A stretch of 64,000 nt of DNA from Bacteroidales bacterium (GCA_015060975.1 SUXI01000005.1:119810-183809); one strand, 5' to 3'. Numbered from the stretch's first letter, positions 38,469 through 46,770 are shown. Program-made: numbers and translations. Notes: generated by a model not told the origin, from the sequence alone.

Positions 38469-39050
38469 ATGAATTCAAGCAAGTCACTTCGCGAATGGGA
38501 CCGTATAATAATCGGCATTGACCCCGGCACAAATATAATGGGGTATGGGATTCTTGGCATCAAAGGCAAAACGCCATCAATGATTGCCCTCGGAGTGATT
38601 GAATTAAGTAAATTTGAAAGCCATTACCTGCGTCTATCTCGCATTTTTGAAAGAGTTACAATGCTTGTCGAGCAATATCTTCCTGATGAAATGGCAATCG
38701 AAGCACCCTTCTTTGGCAAAAACGTGCAATCAATGCTCAAACTTGGTCGAGCTCAAGGAGTAGCAATGGCTGCAGCTTTGGCTCGAGATGTACCAATTAC
38801 AGAATATGAACCACGTAAGATTAAAATGGCTATTACTGGCAATGGTGCAGCAAGCAAAGAGCAAGTGCAAGAAATGTTGCGACGCATTCTCGATATTCCT
38901 CGAGAAAACCTGCTACCTCAACTTGATGCCACCGACGCACTCGCAGCAGCCTTATGCCATTTCTACGAATCATCTCGCCCCCAAATCGACAAAGGATGTC
39001 GTTCTTGGAAAGAATTCATCGCCAAGAACCCCGATAAGGTTAAGAAATAA
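38469..39050 (+). CDS. ruvC: Holliday junction resolvase RuvC
   Basis: 193 residues. It cuts four-way junctions at the end of homologous recombination, with RuvAB. The RNase-H-like fold has the acidic residues in [17 protein letters not shown] (first Asp), [19 protein letters not shown] (Glu), and [16 protein letters not shown] (last Asp pair). Length is slightly above the ~173 of E. coli. It ends directly against the convergent queA stop, with no gap. Confidence 0.96.
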   Translation: MNSSKSLREWDRIIIGIDPGTNIMGYGILGIKGKTPSMIALGVIELSKFESHYLRLSRIFERVTMLVEQYLPDEMAIEAPFFGKNVQSMLKLGRAQGVAMAAALARDVPITEYEPRKIKMAITGNGAASKEQVQEMLRRILDIPRENLLPQLDATDALAAALCHFYESSRPQIDKGCRSWKEFIAKNPDKVKK

Positions 39051-40262
39051 CTACATTAGCAATGAGGCGTCACCGTAGCTGAGGAAGCGGAAGTTATGGG
39101 CGAGGGCGAAGTCGTACATTGCTCGCCAGTCGCCGCCAACAAAGGCTGAAACGAGTAGTAGAAGTGTTGATTGTGGTTGGTGGAAATTGGTGATAATTCC
39201 TTTTACAATCATATATTTATATCCGGGGGCGATGATTACTCGCGTAGAGGCGATAAGTGTGTCGCTACCCGATGCGTTGAGATATTCCACAATAGCATTT
39301 AGCGAGTCGACCACTGATAGATGTGGGTGTGTTTCACTATAAGGATACCATTGTGGCAATTCACCGTTCCACTCGTTTTGAGCAATGAGGCAACCTATAT
39401 GATAAAGGCTTTCGAGTGTGCGAACCGAGGTTGTTCCAACTGCAAACACACGTCGAGAGTTTGATGCAAGCTCCTCGATTAACGATTTAGGCACGGCGAT
39501 GAACTCACTATGCATCTCATGTTCGCCAATACTATCGCTCTTCACCGGTTGAAACGTACCGGCTCCCACATGTAGAGTGAGCTCACGGCGAGGTATTCTG
39601 CGCTTTGACACTTCCTCAAACACTTCGGGTGTGAAATGCAACCCGGCAGTAGGAGCAGCCACCGAACCGTCGATATGGGAGTACACCGTTTGGTAATCTT
39701 CACTATCGCTTGCTTCGGTTGAGCGGTTGAGATAAGGGGGAATGGGAATCTCCCCGGCTGCAGCAATGATTTGAGCGAAAGTGAAGTCGTGATTGTCCCA
39801 TGAGAAACGCACCACCGAAGCATTTCCCTCTTTATTGATGCGAGTGGCACTCAACGTCACATCTACCCCATCGATATTGATTATGACCGAGAGGTCGCCT
39901 TGTTTCCAACGCTTTGAATTTCCCACAAAGCATAGCCACGAACATTCGTCGGTCATGGCAAAATTTACTGCATAATCAGCAGGAGTGACCGGCTCGAGGC
40001 AGAATATTTCGATTAATGCCCCACCCTCACTCTTGCGAAAGCGCAATCGTGCGTTAATCACACGGGTGTTGTTATAAATGAGCATTGCATCATCGGGAAG
40101 CAACAAAGGTAGTTCTTTGAAAATGTGTTCCGATATAACTCCATCAGCTTTACGTACCAACAATTTACATTCATCACGTTGTTCAAGAGGGTGCTTCGCT
40201 ATTCGTTCATCGGGCAAAGGATAATTATACTCCTCAATGCGTATATCTTTTATCTCGCTCAT
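39051..40262 (-). CDS. queA: S-adenosylmethionine:tRNA ribosyltransferase-isomerase
   Basis: 403 residues, longer than E. coli (~356) but usual for Bacteroidota. It adds the cyclopentene-ring precursor (epoxyqueuosine) to tRNA wobble G34, using the ribosyl group of SAM. The conserved N-terminus YNYPLPDERIAKHPLEQRDE, GDAMLIYNNTRVINAR-like segment, SVAAPTAGLHFTPEV and LHVGAGTFQPV are present. Its C-terminus NFHQPQSTLLLLVSAF is diagnostic. It has a divergent promoter shared with the DUF2027-Smr gene. Confidence 0.97.
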   Translation of the reverse strand: MSEIKDIRIEEYNYPLPDERIAKHPLEQRDECKLLVRKADGVISEHIFKELPLLLPDDAMLIYNNTRVINARLRFRKSEGGALIEIFCLEPVTPADYAVNFAMTDECSWLCFVGNSKRWKQGDLSVIINIDGVDVTLSATRINKEGNASVVRFSWDNHDFTFAQIIAAAGEIPIPPYLNRSTEASDSEDYQTVYSHIDGSVAAPTAGLHFTPEVFEEVSKRRIPRRELTLHVGAGTFQPVKSDSIGEHEMHSEFIAVPKSLIEELASNSRRVFAVGTTSVRTLESLYHIGCLIAQNEWNGELPQWYPYSETHPHLSVVDSLNAIVEYLNASGSDTLIASTRVIIAPGYKYMIVKGIITNFHQPQSTLLLLVSAFVGGDWRAMYDFALAHNFRFLSYGDASLLM

Positions 40263-40283
40263 TTATTCTTTGTTTTTATTGCG

Positions 40284-40291
40284 CAAAGATA
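40284..40291 (-). promoter_or_regulatory. -7 element of queA
   Basis: Minus-strand TATCTTTG, 21 nt before the queA start. It is back-to-back with the plus-strand element at 40305. Confidence 0.6.
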
Positions 40292-40304
40292 CAGAAAAAA
40301 GCAG

Positions 40305-40312
40305 TAATTTTG
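40305..40312 (+). promoter_or_regulatory. -7 element of the DUF2027-Smr gene
   Basis: TAATTTTG, 28 nt before the ATG at 40341. Confidence 0.6.
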
Positions 40313-40340
40313 CGTTAAATATATAAAGATAAGATAAATT

Positions 40341-41384
40341 ATGGCACAAGTAGGAGATACAGTGCGTTACCTCAATGCTGTAGGTGGCGGAACAATAGTG
40401 AGAATCGACGGAAATATGGCGTATGTTGACGATGAAGGGTTTGAAACACCGGTATTGTTACGTGAATGTGTTGTGGTTGCATCGGCATCAGCACCAAAAC
40501 CTCAAGTTGAAAAGAAAGCGATGGCACCAACATTCGTTCCCGAACAGCCAAAAGCACCCAAACCCGAAGAAATTGAGGAAACCGAAACCGGAGATATCCT
40601 TAACATAGTTCTTGCATACGAGCCTATAGAAATTAAGCACCTCAACACCACGACCTACGATGCTTATCTCGTAAATGACTCAAACTATTATCTCTATTTC
40701 ACATACCTCACTCGTGCCGACAACGAAGGATGGATTACTCGTCATGCCGGAATCATTGAGCCTAACACTCAATTATTACTTTGCGAAGTAACTCATCAAG
40801 ACCTACCGTCAATGGATCGTGTAGCAATTCAATATGTAGCATTCAAACGCGACAAAGAGTTTACACTCAAGGCTCCTGTTGCGGTTGAATATCGTCTTGA
40901 CACTACAAAGTTTTTCAAACTCCATTGTTTCCACAGTAGTGTTTATTTCGACACTCCGGTTATAGCTATCTACATTGTAAAGAATGACATTCCATTACGT
41001 TCTATGGTTATCGACAGCCGAGGTCTCGAAGATGCAATGAACGCAAAGAAAAACTACAAAGCCGACAAACCAAAAGCAAAAAGCGCCCCAGCCTTGCGTC
41101 CTGAAACGATTGTGGTCGATCTTCATATTCATGAATTACTCGACACAACTGCCGGATTGTCAAACACCGATATGCTCAATGTGCAGTTGCGAGAGTTTAA
41201 CCGAGTGATGACCGATAATATCAAATTAAAAGGGCAAAAGATTGTGTTTATACATGGTAAAGGCGAAGGGGTATTGCGACAAGCTGTGTTGCAAGAATTG
41301 AAGAAGAAATATCCTCATTGCCAAGCGCAAGATGCCTCTTTCCGTGAATATGGGTTTGGAGCCACACAAGTAACCATTCACTAA
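40341..41384 (+). CDS. DUF2027 and Smr-domain protein
   Basis: 347 residues. The N-terminus is a small beta-barrel (VGDTVRYLNAVGGGTIVRID, MAYVDDEGFETPVLL), then a Lys/Pro linker and the DUF2027 beta domain (~85-225). The C-terminal ~85 residues are an Smr domain: VVDLHIHELLDTTAGLSN (DLH motif) and VFIHGKGEGVLRQAV (HGKG motif), the nuclease-like or nucleic-acid-binding module of MutS2. A role in nucleic-acid metabolism or ribosome rescue is plausible. The EFR1 gene starts 4 nt later. Confidence 0.9.
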   Translation: MAQVGDTVRYLNAVGGGTIVRIDGNMAYVDDEGFETPVLLRECVVVASASAPKPQVEKKAMAPTFVPEQPKAPKPEEIEETETGDILNIVLAYEPIEIKHLNTTTYDAYLVNDSNYYLYFTYLTRADNEGWITRHAGIIEPNTQLLLCEVTHQDLPSMDRVAIQYVAFKRDKEFTLKAPVAVEYRLDTTKFFKLHCFHSSVYFDTPVIAIYIVKNDIPLRSMVIDSRGLEDAMNAKKNYKADKPKAKSAPALRPETIVVDLHIHELLDTTAGLSNTDMLNVQLREFNRVMTDNIKLKGQKIVFIHGKGEGVLRQAVLQELKKKYPHCQAQDASFREYGFGATQVTIH

Positions 41385-41388
41385 TAAG

Positions 41389-42168
41389 ATGATCCTTTGT
41401 TTCTCAGGCACCGGCAACAGCCGCTATGTGGCTCACGAGCTTGCTAAAATACTCAACGAAAAGGTCGTTGAGCTTCAAGGCGAGTCGCTCATTTCGCCCT
41501 CCTCATTCAATTGCGACATGAGCAAGGACAAACGTTTCATTTGGGTATTCCCAATCTACTCATGGGGAGTGCCTCCTGTTGTTGTAGAGTTTATCAAATC
41601 GGCACCTCTTAACATCGCTGTCAACAACTGCCATTTTATGGTATGCACCTGCGGCGATGACATAGGAAATGCGCACAAACAATGGCGCAGACTCATCAGC
41701 CGTCGCAACTGGTATGCACAAAGTGCCTATTCGGTGACGATGCCCAACACCTACACGTTGATGAAAGGGTTTGATGTTGATAACAAAGAATTGGAGCAAC
41801 AAAAACTCACCAATGCACACACTCGCATCAACGAGATTGCACTCAAAATAAATTCGGGCTATGCTATAGACGATGTCGTGCGAGGCAGTTGGGCTTGGGT
41901 AAAAACCGCAATCATCTACCCCTATTTCAACCGTTTTTGCATGTCGCCCCGTCCATTCCATGCTACTGACAAATGCATCAGTTGTGGCAAATGTGCCAAA
42001 GCATGCCCCCTCAACAACATCACTATGGAACAAAAACGCCCTCAATGGAGCAACCACTGCGCCCTCTGCCTCCGATGCTACCACCTATGCCCCACCCAAG
42101 CCATAGCCTACGCCAAAGCCACCCAAGGGAAAGGACAATATAATACACTAATTCATAATTCACGATGA
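41389..42168 (+). CDS. EFR1-type flavodoxin-ferredoxin fusion protein
   Basis: 259 residues. N-terminal flavodoxin-like domain with FMN-binding FSGTGNSRYVAHELA and WVFPIYSWGVPPVV. C-terminal two [4Fe-4S] sites: CISCGKCAKACPLNNI and CALCLRCYHLCPTQAI. It likely shuttles electrons from a reductase to an unknown acceptor in the cytosol. It lies 4 nt after the Smr gene, and its stop overlaps the start of the GNAT gene by 4 nt, so three genes may be translated in a chain. Confidence 0.92.
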   Translation: MILCFSGTGNSRYVAHELAKILNEKVVELQGESLISPSSFNCDMSKDKRFIWVFPIYSWGVPPVVVEFIKSAPLNIAVNNCHFMVCTCGDDIGNAHKQWRRLISRRNWYAQSAYSVTMPNTYTLMKGFDVDNKELEQQKLTNAHTRINEIALKINSGYAIDDVVRGSWAWVKTAIIYPYFNRFCMSPRPFHATDKCISCGKCAKACPLNNITMEQKRPQWSNHCALCLRCYHLCPTQAIAYAKATQGKGQYNTLIHNSR

Positions 42169-42647
42169 TTAGGAATGTAAAGGCGAGTGATGCGAGTGCG
42201 ATTGTTGAGATATATAATGAGTATATTCTCAATACTACTATTTCGTTTGAAATGGAGCCGTTAAGTGTGGAGCAGATGCGCCAGCGCATTGAGGATATTT
42301 CGGCACATTGTCCCTATCTTGTGTGGGAAGAAGATGACGAAATTGCAGGATATTGCTATGCTCACCCTTGGAAAGAACGCGCGGCTTATCACAATACTCT
42401 CGAAACAACCATCTACCTCTCTCCTCGCCACTTTCTCAAAGGTATTGGCACAAAACTAATGAAGCAACTTATCGAAGATTGCCGTCAAGCGGGGTTTAAA
42501 GTGTTAATTGCCTGCATCACTGCCAATAATGAGGTGAGCATCGAAATGCACCGTCGTTTAGGCTTCAAAAAGGTGTCGCACTTTGAGCAAGTGGGCGAAA
42601 AATTAGACCAGTTGCTCGATGTTATCGACATGCAACTAATACTATAG
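42165..42647 (+). CDS. GNAT acetyltransferase, copy A
   Basis: 160 residues. Phosphinothricin/methionine-sulfoximine acetyltransferase-like GNAT: EIYNEYILNTTISFEMEPLS, AGYCYAHPWKERAAYHNTLE and acetyl-CoA-binding KGIGTKLMKQLIEDC. The C-terminal ACITANNEVSIEMHRRLGFK is the usual family motif. It probably acetylates the amino group of a small molecule in the cytosol. By my count it differs from copy B (46272-46754) at 21 of 160 residues. The DNA similarity extends only about 15 nt upstream of the start (AATTCATAATTCA). Confidence 0.9.
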   Translation: MIRNVKASDASAIVEIYNEYILNTTISFEMEPLSVEQMRQRIEDISAHCPYLVWEEDDEIAGYCYAHPWKERAAYHNTLETTIYLSPRHFLKGIGTKLMKQLIEDCRQAGFKVLIACITANNEVSIEMHRRLGFKKVSHFEQVGEKLDQLLDVIDMQLIL

Positions 42648-42648
42648 A

Positions 42649-42739
42649 GAATTTATAAATCTCCCTTTAGATTTATACCATAAAGTAAAAAAGTAGAGGC
42701 TATATTATTTTTTTTAATACAACCTTTTTTCTTATTTCA
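42649..42739. repeat. Direct repeat, copy 1 (downstream of Sel1 gene A)
   Basis: GAATTTATAAATCTCCCTTT, then a shared stretch ATACC-TAAAGTAAAAAAGTA-AGGCTATATTATTTTT. It matches 43468-43566 with scattered changes and a small gap. A third partial copy of the first ~20 nt lies at 43771-43790. It contains a minus-strand terminator. Confidence 0.75.
42682..42725 (-). terminator. Terminator of Sel1 gene A
   Basis: Minus-strand stem AGGTTGTATT / AATATAGCCT with G-U wobbles, followed by CTACTTTTTTAC. Confidence 0.6.
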
Positions 42740-42752
42740 TTTAGAAAGTTTT

Positions 42753-43388
42753 TTACTTTTCGCCTAATTGTTCTAATTTGTAAATAGCCCCTCCGTGTCC
42801 TTGCTCCGCGGCTTTGCGAAACCACTTCACCGCCTCTGTATAGTTCTTAGTCACACCCTCGCCTTTGTGATAGCAGTCTCCAAGGGCATATTGCGCCATT
42901 GCATGTCCTCGCTCAGCGGCTTTTCGATACCATTTCACGGCCATGGTGTAGTTTTTAGGCACAAAACCGCCATAGTGATAGTTCAGCGCAAGTTCATATT
43001 GCGCCTTTGCATGTCCTCGCTCAGCGGCTTTCTTATACCATTTTGCCGCCTCGCACCAGTCTTTACGCACACCTCTGCCATAGTCATAGCACTCTCCAAG
43101 GTAATATTGTGCATCTGCGTGTCCTTGCTCCGCAGCTTTTTGAAACCATTTCGCCGCCTCTGTATAGTTCTTAGTCACTCCATTGCCTTTGTAATAGCAC
43201 ACTCCAAGGTTATTTTGCGCCTCTGTGTATCCTTCCTCGGCGGCTTTTTGAAAACATTCTGCAGCTTTTGTGTAATCGCTAATAACTAAGTAATCCAGTC
43301 CTTTTGTATTTAGCTCCTCAGCGGTTTGAGCCGAGGCTGAGAGGCTGAGGAATAATAATGAGAGAAATAATAAAGATTTTAATTTCAT
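42753..43388 (-). CDS. Secreted Sel1-repeat protein A
   Basis: 211 residues: signal peptide (MKLKSLLFLSLLFLSLSASAQ), then five Sel1 repeats of about 36 residues (consensus A-WFQKAAEQGHADAQYYLGECY-G-GV-K-YTEA). The last one is incomplete and ends LEQLGEK. Sel1 arrays form a TPR-like solenoid that binds other proteins. Here it would be periplasmic or surface-exposed. The neighbouring Sel1 gene B shares repeat sequences at DNA level, and both genes have the same type of downstream hairpin, so they look like a tandem gene duplication. It lies convergent to GNAT copy A. Confidence 0.88.
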   Translation of the reverse strand: MKLKSLLFLSLLFLSLSASAQTAEELNTKGLDYLVISDYTKAAECFQKAAEEGYTEAQNNLGVCYYKGNGVTKNYTEAAKWFQKAAEQGHADAQYYLGECYDYGRGVRKDWCEAAKWYKKAAERGHAKAQYELALNYHYGGFVPKNYTMAVKWYRKAAERGHAMAQYALGDCYHKGEGVTKNYTEAVKWFRKAAEQGHGGAIYKLEQLGEK

Positions 43389-43467
43389 AAGTTTAATTTC
43401 TTATATTTACAGGTGAGTAATATGTAAAGTTAGTGAAACATTTTTGAATTTTCACACAAATTGAAAG

Positions 43468-43566
43468 GAATTTATAGAAATTACCTTTAGGTTTATACCC
43501 TAAAGTAAAAAAGTATAGGCTATATTATTTTTTTCGATTTTAATACAGCCTCTTGTTCTTATTTAA
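43468..43566. repeat. Direct repeat, copy 2 (between the Sel1 genes)
   Basis: Second copy of the 42649-42739 element, starting GAATTTATAGAAATTACCTT. Its inner hairpin (AGGCTATATT / AATACAGCCT, 43517-43551), followed by a minus-strand T-run, is a terminator for Sel1 gene B. The rest of the 387-nt gap (43389-43775) is AT-rich. It has a weak TAACTTTA (43425-43432, minus) in front of gene A and a GC-rich palindrome at 43665. Confidence 0.75.
43502..43551 (-). terminator. Terminator downstream of Sel1 gene B
   Basis: Minus-strand stem AGGCTGTATT / AATATAGCCT, fully paired allowing one G-U, followed by ATACTTTTTTAC. Confidence 0.6.
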
Positions 43567-43664
43567 ATAATTTGTTTATTGGAAACTTCTATAAATTGCT
43601 TTGTGAAGATTTATGAATTTTATTTGAGCAGATTTTTGTTTTTTTGTTGAATGAGCAATGTAGG

Positions 43665-43682
43665 GACACGGCGTGCCGTGTC
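43665..43682. repeat. GC-rich palindrome (REP-like)
   Basis: GACACGGC-GT-GCCGTGTC, 8-bp arms with a 2-nt centre, preceded by TGTAGG. It stands out from the AT-rich surroundings and resembles short dispersed palindromes (REP/MITE relics). Confidence 0.5.
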
Positions 43683-43775
43683 AGTTGAAACAAAAGCAAA
43701 AAGATGCCAAATAAAAACATAAAGCACACAAAAGAACCATTCCCAATAACTATTGTTTAACTAATTTCGTAGAAT

Positions 43776-44774
43776 TTATAGAAATTCCCTATTCTTTTTA
43801 TTTAATGCGTCAATTGCATCATCTAATTTGTTTATTCTTTTTAATGCGTCAATTGCATCATCGTCTCCTTCCTCAGCGGCTTTGCGATACCATTCTGCCG
43901 CCTCGCTCCAGTCTTTACGCACACCTCTGCCATATTCATAGCACACTCCAAGGCGATATTCCGCAGTGACGTCTCCTTCCTCAGCGGCTTTGCGATACCA
44001 TTTCACCGCCTCGGTGTAGTTTACATGCACACCTCTGCCATATTCATAGCACAATCCAAGGTAACATTGTGCATCTACTTGTTCTTGCTCGGCGGCTTTT
44101 TGAAACCATTTCACCGCCTCGGTGTAGTCTTTAGTCACTCCATTGCCTTTGTAATAGCACTCTCCAAGGTTATTTTGCGCCTCTGCGTATCCTTGCTCTG
44201 CAGCTTTTTGAAACCATTTCGCCGCCTCGGTGTAGTTTTTAGGCACACCTATGCCATCGTAATAGCACTCTCCAAGGTAAAATTGCGCTTCGCCATCTCC
44301 TTGCTCGGCGGCTTTTTGATAACATTCTACAGCTTTTATGTGATTTCGGAGATACATGTAATTTTGTCCTTTAGCAATTAAATCCTCAGAACCGACATAC
44401 TCATCAGAAGATTTCGTTGAAACACAAACAAAAGACACTGTGACATTGTTATTACCCACAAGCTTAAAGGTATTATCACTTAGTACAATCGTATTATATT
44501 CTTCACCTCCGGTTATAAGAGTCATTTTCAAATTATCATTATTCTGTTCATAGACACCTTTACTTGTTTTGCTCAAGCCGAAACCTATGATTTTGCTCTC
44601 TAATTCACCATTCTCAAAGAAATGTAATTCATATGATAAAGCTCCTGCTTTTGTGTCTGCTTGGTAAACATTGCCACACACTTGAGGGACATTTGTTGAA
44701 GCATGGGTTGATGATTGAGCAAATAAAAATAGAAAGTCCATCAACGTGCAAAATAAAATTGTTAATCTCTTCAT
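43776..44774 (-). CDS. Secreted Sel1-repeat protein B with N-terminal beta domain
   Basis: 332 residues. Signal peptide (MKRLTILFCTLMDFLFLFAQ), then a ~95-residue beta-rich domain (GALSYELHFFENGELESKII) that I do not recognise. About five Sel1 repeats follow (~135-310; KAAEQGYAEAQNNLGECYYK is identical in character to repeats in gene A). The C-terminus repeats DDAID-L-K twice, encoded by a 39-bp-period direct repeat at 43804-43863. It is probably a periplasmic or surface scaffold protein. A -7 element lies about 100 nt upstream. Confidence 0.87.
   Translation of the reverse strand: MKRLTILFCTLMDFLFLFAQSSTHASTNVPQVCGNVYQADTKAGALSYELHFFENGELESKIIGFGLSKTSKGVYEQNNDNLKMTLITGGEEYNTIVLSDNTFKLVGNNNVTVSFVCVSTKSSDEYVGSEDLIAKGQNYMYLRNHIKAVECYQKAAEQGDGEAQFYLGECYYDGIGVPKNYTEAAKWFQKAAEQGYAEAQNNLGECYYKGNGVTKDYTEAVKWFQKAAEQEQVDAQCYLGLCYEYGRGVHVNYTEAVKWYRKAAEEGDVTAEYRLGVCYEYGRGVRKDWSEAAEWYRKAAEEGDDDAIDALKRINKLDDAIDALNKKNREFL
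43804..43863. repeat. 39-bp-period tandem repeat inside Sel1 gene B
   Basis: AATGCGTCAATTGCATCATC occurs at 43804 and again 39 nt later at 43843. In frame it duplicates 13 residues at the protein's C-terminus. Confidence 0.75.
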
Positions 44775-44876
44775 ATTGTTTATATATTTATATAATGGAG
44801 GTTTTATAAATTCAATTTACCATTAGCGAGTAGCCAGAAACTCTTTAAGGCTACCACTAATATGATTTTGTTTTTG

Positions 44877-44884
44877 CAAATTTA
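44877..44884 (-). promoter_or_regulatory. -7 element upstream of Sel1 gene B
   Basis: Minus-strand TAAATTTG, about 100 nt before the start at 44774. Confidence 0.4.
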
Positions 44885-45195
44885 GCAATACTTTTTCTAA
44901 TTTTAGCGCAAATTTCAGTCTTTTTTGGCGATGAGGGGGGGGTAATATACTGAATATCACAACATAGCACTTGAACATTTGCACAGTTATCCTCTCCTTG
45001 TGGTATCTGTAAATTTGTATTAAGCGTGCTGTGTTGTAGGTAAGGTTTGTCATTGCGACATTCGCCTTTGCCCTGACAATGCCACTCAAAGCAAAGGACA
45101 ATACAATACAATACACTTATCAGCCAATAGACACCCCAAAACCACACAGCGAGTAAATATTCCAAGCTATCGTTCTGTTTCATAGCAAAGTTTTG

Positions 45196-45203
45196 TATCT
45201 TTG
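45196..45203 (+). promoter_or_regulatory. -7 element of fic
   Basis: TATCTTTG, 24 nt before the ATG at 45228. Confidence 0.6.
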
Positions 45204-45227
45204 TAAAATATAACTTGAGCAAAGGTT

Positions 45228-46265
45228 ATGAGTAAAAAACTCACATATATCCCACCATTTACGGTTAGTAGTAATGCAATTAATTTAATTGCAGAAATAT
45301 CTTCATTAATCGAACGATATGTTATCCGTCTTGAACAATCAGATGGGCTGAAACTACGCAAAGCTAACAGAATTAAGACAATACATAGTTCGCTCGCTAT
45401 TGAGGGAAACAATTTGTCAGAATCACAGGTTTCCGACATTATCAACGGAAAAAACGTAGTGGCTCCCCTTAGAGAAATCCAAGAGGTGAAAAATGCGATT
45501 CGCACCTACGAGTTATACCAATCGTTAAACCCTTTTGAGGTCAATGATCTATTAAAGGCTCACAGAGTAATGATGGAATCATTAATTGACGATAATGGAA
45601 AATTCAGACAAGGAGACGTAGGAGTATTCAGTGGTGACCGATGCATTCACATGGCTCCTCCGGCCCAACAAGTACCATTCCTAATTAAAGATTTATTCAC
45701 TTGGCTTAAATATGCACCCGACCATCTATTAATTCGTAGCTGCGTATTTCATTATGAATTTGAGTTTATACACCCCTTTATTGATGGGAATGGCCGTATG
45801 GGACGAATGTGGCAATCCCTTATTTTAGGACAATTACACCCCATTTTTGAACATCTGCCAATCGAAAGCCTCGTTAATCACAATCAACAAATGTATTATA
45901 ATGCCATAGCATTAAGTTCACAAAAGGTTGATTGCAGTCCGTTCATCGACTTTATGCTTGGCGAAATTCTTAATACGCTCAAAAAATACCAAGGAACTCC
46001 AATTGACAACGAGCTTCCCAATAAACTTCCTAAGAATTTTCCTAATAAACTCAAAATTATTCACCCTTCATTCAATAACTTAACATGGAAAGTCCTTGAA
46101 TGTATTATTGAAAATCCATATACCACTTCTAAAGAAATTGGACTTTCACTAAATATTTCAGACCGCACTGCAAGAAGCCATATATCAATTCTTAAAAACG
46201 CAAATATTATTACACGTATTGGTGGCAATAAAGGCGGGCATTGGGAAGTGAATGATAATTCATAA
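45228..46265 (+). CDS. Fic-domain AMP-transferase, N-terminally self-inhibited
   Basis: 345 residues. The catalytic motif HPFIDGNGRMGR (~182-193) is complete, so transfer of AMP from ATP to a protein hydroxyl is expected. The inhibitory helix motif (S/T)xxxE(G/N) is inside the same protein: SLAIEGN at residues 55-61. This makes it a class II Fic, autoinhibited through Glu59. The central IHMAPPAQQVPFLIKDLFTW is the usual flap region. The C-terminal ~70 residues are a winged helix (TSKEIGLSLNISDRTARSHI), suggesting DNA binding or self-regulation. GNAT copy B starts 6 nt later and is probably co-transcribed. Targets are unknown. Confidence 0.93.
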   Translation: MSKKLTYIPPFTVSSNAINLIAEISSLIERYVIRLEQSDGLKLRKANRIKTIHSSLAIEGNNLSESQVSDIINGKNVVAPLREIQEVKNAIRTYELYQSLNPFEVNDLLKAHRVMMESLIDDNGKFRQGDVGVFSGDRCIHMAPPAQQVPFLIKDLFTWLKYAPDHLLIRSCVFHYEFEFIHPFIDGNGRMGRMWQSLILGQLHPIFEHLPIESLVNHNQQMYYNAIALSSQKVDCSPFIDFMLGEILNTLKKYQGTPIDNELPNKLPKNFPNKLKIIHPSFNNLTWKVLECIIENPYTTSKEIGLSLNISDRTARSHISILKNANIITRIGGNKGGHWEVNDNS

Positions 46266-46271
46266 TTCAAG

Positions 46272-46754
46272 ATGATTCGTAGAGTAAAACCAAGCGATGC
46301 AAAAGCGATTGTTGAGATATATAATGAATATATTCTCAATACTACTATTTCGTTTGAGATAGAGCCGTTGAATGTGGAGCAGATGCGCCAGCGCATTGAA
46401 GATATTTCGGCACATTGTCCCTATCTTGTTTGGGAAGAAGATGGTGAAATTGCAGGATATTGCTATGCTCACCCTTGGAAAGAACGCGCGGCTTATCACA
46501 ATACCCTCGAAACGACAATATATCTCGCACCAAAATATTTTCACAAGGGGATAGGCTCAAAATTGATGAACCGCCTCATCGAAGATTGTCGCAAGATGGG
46601 ATTCAGAGTGTTAATTGCATGCATCACTGCCAATAATAAGGTAAGCATCGAAATGCACCGTCGTTTAGGCTTCAAAAAAGTGTCGCACTTTGAACAAGTG
46701 GGCGAAAAACTGGGTCAAGTGCTCGATGTGGTCGATATGCAACTAACATTATAA
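46272..46754 (+). CDS. GNAT acetyltransferase, copy B
   Basis: 160 residues, same family and length as copy A at 42165, with about 87% identity by eye. The acetyl-CoA loop reads KGIGSKLMNRLIEDC. Most changes cluster around residues 86-112, next to the cofactor loop. It begins 6 nt after the fic stop; the same AATTCATAATTCA spacer precedes both copies and here includes the fic stop codon. Substrate preference may differ from copy A. Confidence 0.9.
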   Translation: MIRRVKPSDAKAIVEIYNEYILNTTISFEIEPLNVEQMRQRIEDISAHCPYLVWEEDGEIAGYCYAHPWKERAAYHNTLETTIYLAPKYFHKGIGSKLMNRLIEDCRKMGFRVLIACITANNKVSIEMHRRLGFKKVSHFEQVGEKLGQVLDVVDMQLTL

Positions 46755-46770
46755 TTATTATATTTACTTC

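Larger units (their letters stand above)
44775..45227. other. Intergenic region between Sel1 gene B and fic
   Basis: This 453-nt stretch holds two divergent promoter elements (44877 and 45196). The minus-strand track ORFs here (44823-45116, 44857-45222) lack a convincing start context and do not resemble a protein I know. A segment near 45080 (AAAGGACAATACAATACA) echoes one at the end of the EFR1 gene (42130). I see nothing else. Confidence 0.5.

Noticed and set aside
42753-44774. CRISPR-like or satellite array
   Set aside because: The periodicity is the 108-nt coding repeat of Sel1 motifs, with an open reading frame throughout.
44823-45222. Two minus-strand ORFs upstream of Sel1 gene B
   Set aside because: They overlap each other in different frames, contain the promoter element at 44877, and have no domain or signal I recognise.
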